Of a stretch of 64,000 nucleotides of DNA, positions 62,290 to 64,000 are shown piece by piece. The notes below the pieces were generated by a model. That model was not told the DNA's origin, did not search any database, and worked only from the letters and a program-made list of their open reading frames with translations. Numbering within the stretch: position 1 is the stretch's first letter; each line of letters starts with the position of its first letter. Made by a program: the position numbers and the translations under genes. The DNA comes from Anaerolineae bacterium (GTDB lineage: Bacteria; Chloroflexota; Anaerolineae; B4-G1; SLSP01), in contig JAPKMR010000003.1 in NCBI GenBank assembly GCA_026645815.1, forward strand, positions 1 through 64,000, in the 5' to 3' direction.

Positions 62290-62382
62290 ATGTACGAGAC
62301 CCCGATGATCGTTTTCGAAGGCGAGCTGGAAGTCCATGCTGGCAGCCCTGTCCAACTGGATGTGTTGCCTGGGCTCGAGTAA
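62290..62382 (+). CDS. 30-residue peptide, candidate RiPP precursor
   Basis: ATG at 62290 with AAGGAG 8 nt upstream. The sequence begins MYETPMIVFEGELEV and continues HAGSPVQLDVLPGLE. Tyr2, Pro5, Ile7 and Gly11 match the lasso-type leader motif YxxPxLxxxG bound by PqqD-like RRE proteins, and such a protein is encoded upstream. A possible core starts at Gly18 (GSPVQLDVLPGLE), with Asp24 seven residues in, a ring size used by some lasso peptides, but the usual Thr at -2 is His. Maturation enzymes (B2 protease, C cyclase) are not in the window. A terminator follows. Confidence 0.65.
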   Translation: MYETPMIVFEGELEVHAGSPVQLDVLPGLE

Positions 62383-62442
62383 TTGACGAGCAGATAGGTT
62401 CAGCATTCGCGGAACTCCGACGTGAAATGTTTTGCGGATGCA

Positions 62443-62475
62443 AGAAGGGGGGAGAGACGCTCTTTCCCCCCTTCT
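62443..62475 (+). terminator. Hairpin after the peptide gene
   Basis: AGAAGGGGGGA (62443-62453) pairs perfectly with TCCCCCCTTCT (62465-62475) around an 11-nt loop, 60 bp after the peptide stop. The downstream T content is modest (ACTATG). Confidence 0.72.
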
Positions 62476-62541
62476 ACTATGCAAGCCAGTGAAATAACCC
62501 CCAGATTTTGAACCACATCCGCTTTTTGCACGACTATATTT

Positions 62542-63111
62542 ATGACGGATAAGATGCTTCAGCCCCTAAGTGACGTCGTACTCCTACAATGCATTAGCGA
62601 AGGCAAAGAAGCAGCTTTCGAAGAGCTCTATCAGCGGTATAACCTGCCGGTGTTCAACTATCTCGTGCGCCTGACCCACGACAACGGTGTGGCCGAAGAA
62701 CTGTTGCAAGATGTGTTCTTGATCATCTGGCAAGATGCAGGTTCATTTCGCGGTCATGCCAGCGTCAAAACATGGCTTTTCCGTATTGCGCACCATCGTG
62801 CAGTCTCTTGGCTACGCCAACGTCCCGGAAACATCCAGGGAGATTTTGAGGATGTGGGCATCACCGACATCGCAACCGATCCTGAAGGAAAAGTCATCGA
62901 AGCCTGGACGGTCAAACAAATTCGAGCGGCGCTTGATAGCCTCTCAAACAAGCACCGTGCTGTATTGGAACTGGCTTTTTTTTATGACTTACCCTATACG
63001 GAGATTGCGCAAGTCATTCAATGTCCAATAGGCACGGTAAAAAGCCGTGTCAGCTATGCACGGCGCTGTTTGCTCCAGTATCTGAAGAAACATGGGTTGA
63101 GCGAGCTCTAG
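62542..63111 (+). CDS. ECF-type RNA polymerase sigma factor
   Basis: 189 residues. Sigma region 2 (about 18-85): AFEELYQRYNLPVFNYL, AEELLQDVFLIIWQ, and WLFRIAHHRAVSWLRQR. Region 4 (about 120-182): LSNKHRAVLELAFFYDLPYTEIAQVIQCPIGTVKSRVSYARRCL (in parts). No ribosome site is obvious before the ATG. The next gene, 12 bp on, looks like its membrane-bound anti-sigma factor, so it probably answers an envelope or secretion signal linked to this cluster. Confidence 0.93.
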   Translation: MTDKMLQPLSDVVLLQCISEGKEAAFEELYQRYNLPVFNYLVRLTHDNGVAEELLQDVFLIIWQDAGSFRGHASVKTWLFRIAHHRAVSWLRQRPGNIQGDFEDVGITDIATDPEGKVIEAWTVKQIRAALDSLSNKHRAVLELAFFYDLPYTEIAQVIQCPIGTVKSRVSYARRCLLQYLKKHGLSEL

Positions 63112-63123
63112 GGAGAGATGATT

Positions 63124-63816
63124 ATGAGAGACCGATTCAGGTCCAGTATCAAAAAACTGGAATCCTACCTGCCCTGGTACGTCAACCGCACCCTCACTGC
63201 TGCTGCAAACCAAAAGGTGACGCAAGGCTTACAAGAAAACCCAGAGCTGGGCCATTCGTTACAGGAATGGGAAACAGTGCAGAGCCTGGTGAAAAAGCAA
63301 CCACTCCAGCAGCCCTCACCGGCAGTTCAGGAACGCTTGATGGCCCGCGTGCGCGCCTGCAATTTACCCCAGCGGAACATCATACCACTCTGGTTTAGCC
63401 GCGCCTGGGGCATAACGCTTGCAATCACGGCATTGTTGTTTTTGTGGGTGATGTTGCAGCCTGGCGTCCAGTTGCAGTGGAGCGTAAACCAGGCTCAGAT
63501 TGCCGCCTTCAACATCTACCGAGCGCCAGCAGGCAGTGTGGATTTTGCCCTGCTTTACGCAGCCACTGATCCCCCCAGAGCCAGGGAATACCGCTTTGTG
63601 GATACCGCCCTATGGAATGGGCGTGCGCATAGCTATCGCATCGTCGCGCTGGGTGCAGAGGGACAAGCGCTTTTCAGCAATGAGGTCATGACCGGAGCAC
63701 ACACAGCTCTTCCAGGCCAACTGGCGGTCATACTGACCAGCATCATCATTGGCTATGGTGCGGTAATGCTTATTGAGAATTGGCCCACTCCACCTCGCCG
63801 CTTTCAAATCTGTTGA
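63124..63816 (+). CDS. Putative anti-sigma factor with degenerate ZAS-like domain and FnIII-like module
   Basis: 230 residues from the ATG at 63124 (GGGAGAG at 63111-63117; the ATG at 63118 is too near). The N-terminus LESYLPWYVNRTLTAAANQKV resembles zf-HC2/anti-sigma domains (..LPWYVNGTL..) but lacks their HxxxCxxC zinc ligands. A TM helix (about 93-113) follows, then an FnIII-like domain (VNQAQIAAFNIYRAPAGSVDFALLY.., about 117-185), then a second TM helix (about 196-218). The FnIII-like part parallels the protein at 60362. It would hold the sigma factor until an exported or modified ligand is sensed. Inference only. Confidence 0.7.
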   Translation: MRDRFRSSIKKLESYLPWYVNRTLTAAANQKVTQGLQENPELGHSLQEWETVQSLVKKQPLQQPSPAVQERLMARVRACNLPQRNIIPLWFSRAWGITLAITALLFLWVMLQPGVQLQWSVNQAQIAAFNIYRAPAGSVDFALLYAATDPPRAREYRFVDTALWNGRAHSYRIVALGAEGQALFSNEVMTGAHTALPGQLAVILTSIIIGYGAVMLIENWPTPPRRFQIC

Positions 63817-63829
63817 GGAGCACATCGGC

Positions 63830-64000
63830 ATGAGGTGGAAAGCGCTTTTAGGGTTTGGCCTTGCGATATTCGTGATCTGTATTGCCTCAGAAAGCGCCAG
63901 CGCCTATGTTCGCTACAATCCCCAGGGTCCAGACCGCCTGCTCTTTCCCGGCTATCAATGGACCGTTTTGGCCGACACCACCACTGAAGAGCTGATCTGC
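63830..64000 (+). CDS. Secreted protein, N-terminal part (cut by window end)
   Basis: 57 codons to the window edge, ATG at 63830 with GAGGAG 9 nt upstream. Signal peptide (about 1-25) with core ALLGFGLAIFVICIA and a likely cleavage after SASA, then VRYNPQGPDRLLFPGYQW. No domain can be recognised from the visible part. Same strand and 13 bp after the anti-sigma-like gene, so probably the first target or partner of the sigma system. Confidence 0.7.
   Translation, partial: MRWKALLGFGLAIFVICIASESASAYVRYNPQGPDRLLFPGYQWTVLADTTTEELIC

Overview
The window reads as bacterial chromosome, most likely from a member of the Chloroflexota (Anaerolineae-like). This is inferred from gene content: HAAS-type membrane proteins, LL-diaminopimelate aminotransferase, RNase J, a short EF-Ts, ISAzo13- and ISKra4-type transposases, and small FnIII-like membrane proteins. 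No rRNA, tRNA or CRISPR array was seen, so the phylum is an inference.

Layout. 1-0.75 kb: a truncated ISAzo13-type transposase. 1.0-20 kb: housekeeping and accessory genes, mostly on the minus strand from 1 to 8.7 kb and from 13.7 to 19.8 kb. They include a two-component system, a PadR/HAAS pair, an AhcY plus adenosine-kinase-like pair for the methyl cycle, envelope genes (FemAB-like, RmlC, L,D-transpeptidase) and RNase J. 20.3-29.1 kb: a GPH-family sugar transporter gene split in two by a 7.43-kb integrative element (about 21535-28961). The element carries a large serine recombinase, an FtsK-like translocase, a replication initiator with iterons inside its gene, an RHH regulator, an excisionase-like HTH protein and many tiny genes. 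29.2-34.6 kb: lipoprotein, DapL, MFS permease, an OmpR-type regulator and a half-size EamA protein. 34.8-45 kb: the conserved rpsB-tsf-pyrH-frr-uppS-cdsA block, then rho, a membrane protein, glucan phosphorylase and a GNAT protein. 46.2-58.5 kb: one long sugar-catabolism operon (split transketolase, FGGY kinase, SorC regulator, DUF2291 protein, ribose-type ABC transporter, fucose-isomerase-like enzyme and a DUF5060/DUF4038 glycosidase) that fits D-apiose utilisation. 58.6-60.2 kb: a complete ISKra4-type IS. 60.4-64 kb: an unusual cluster with an FnIII-like membrane protein, an HPr-kinase-like ATPase, a PqqD/RRE protein, a 30-residue peptide resembling a RiPP precursor, an ECF sigma factor, a putative anti-sigma factor with its own FnIII-like domain, and the start of a secreted protein.

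Most notable. (1) The two transporter fragments rejoin exactly in frame if the element leaves at a CC/GG dinucleotide, and its attachment site lies inside the recombinase ORF, so integration changes the recombinase C-terminus. (2) Five helically phased near-palindromic iterons lie inside the initiator gene, a lambda-O-like origin. (3) The RiPP-like/ECF cluster at the right edge. (4) The candidate apiose operon. Two families of long intergenic hairpin repeats are scattered through the window.
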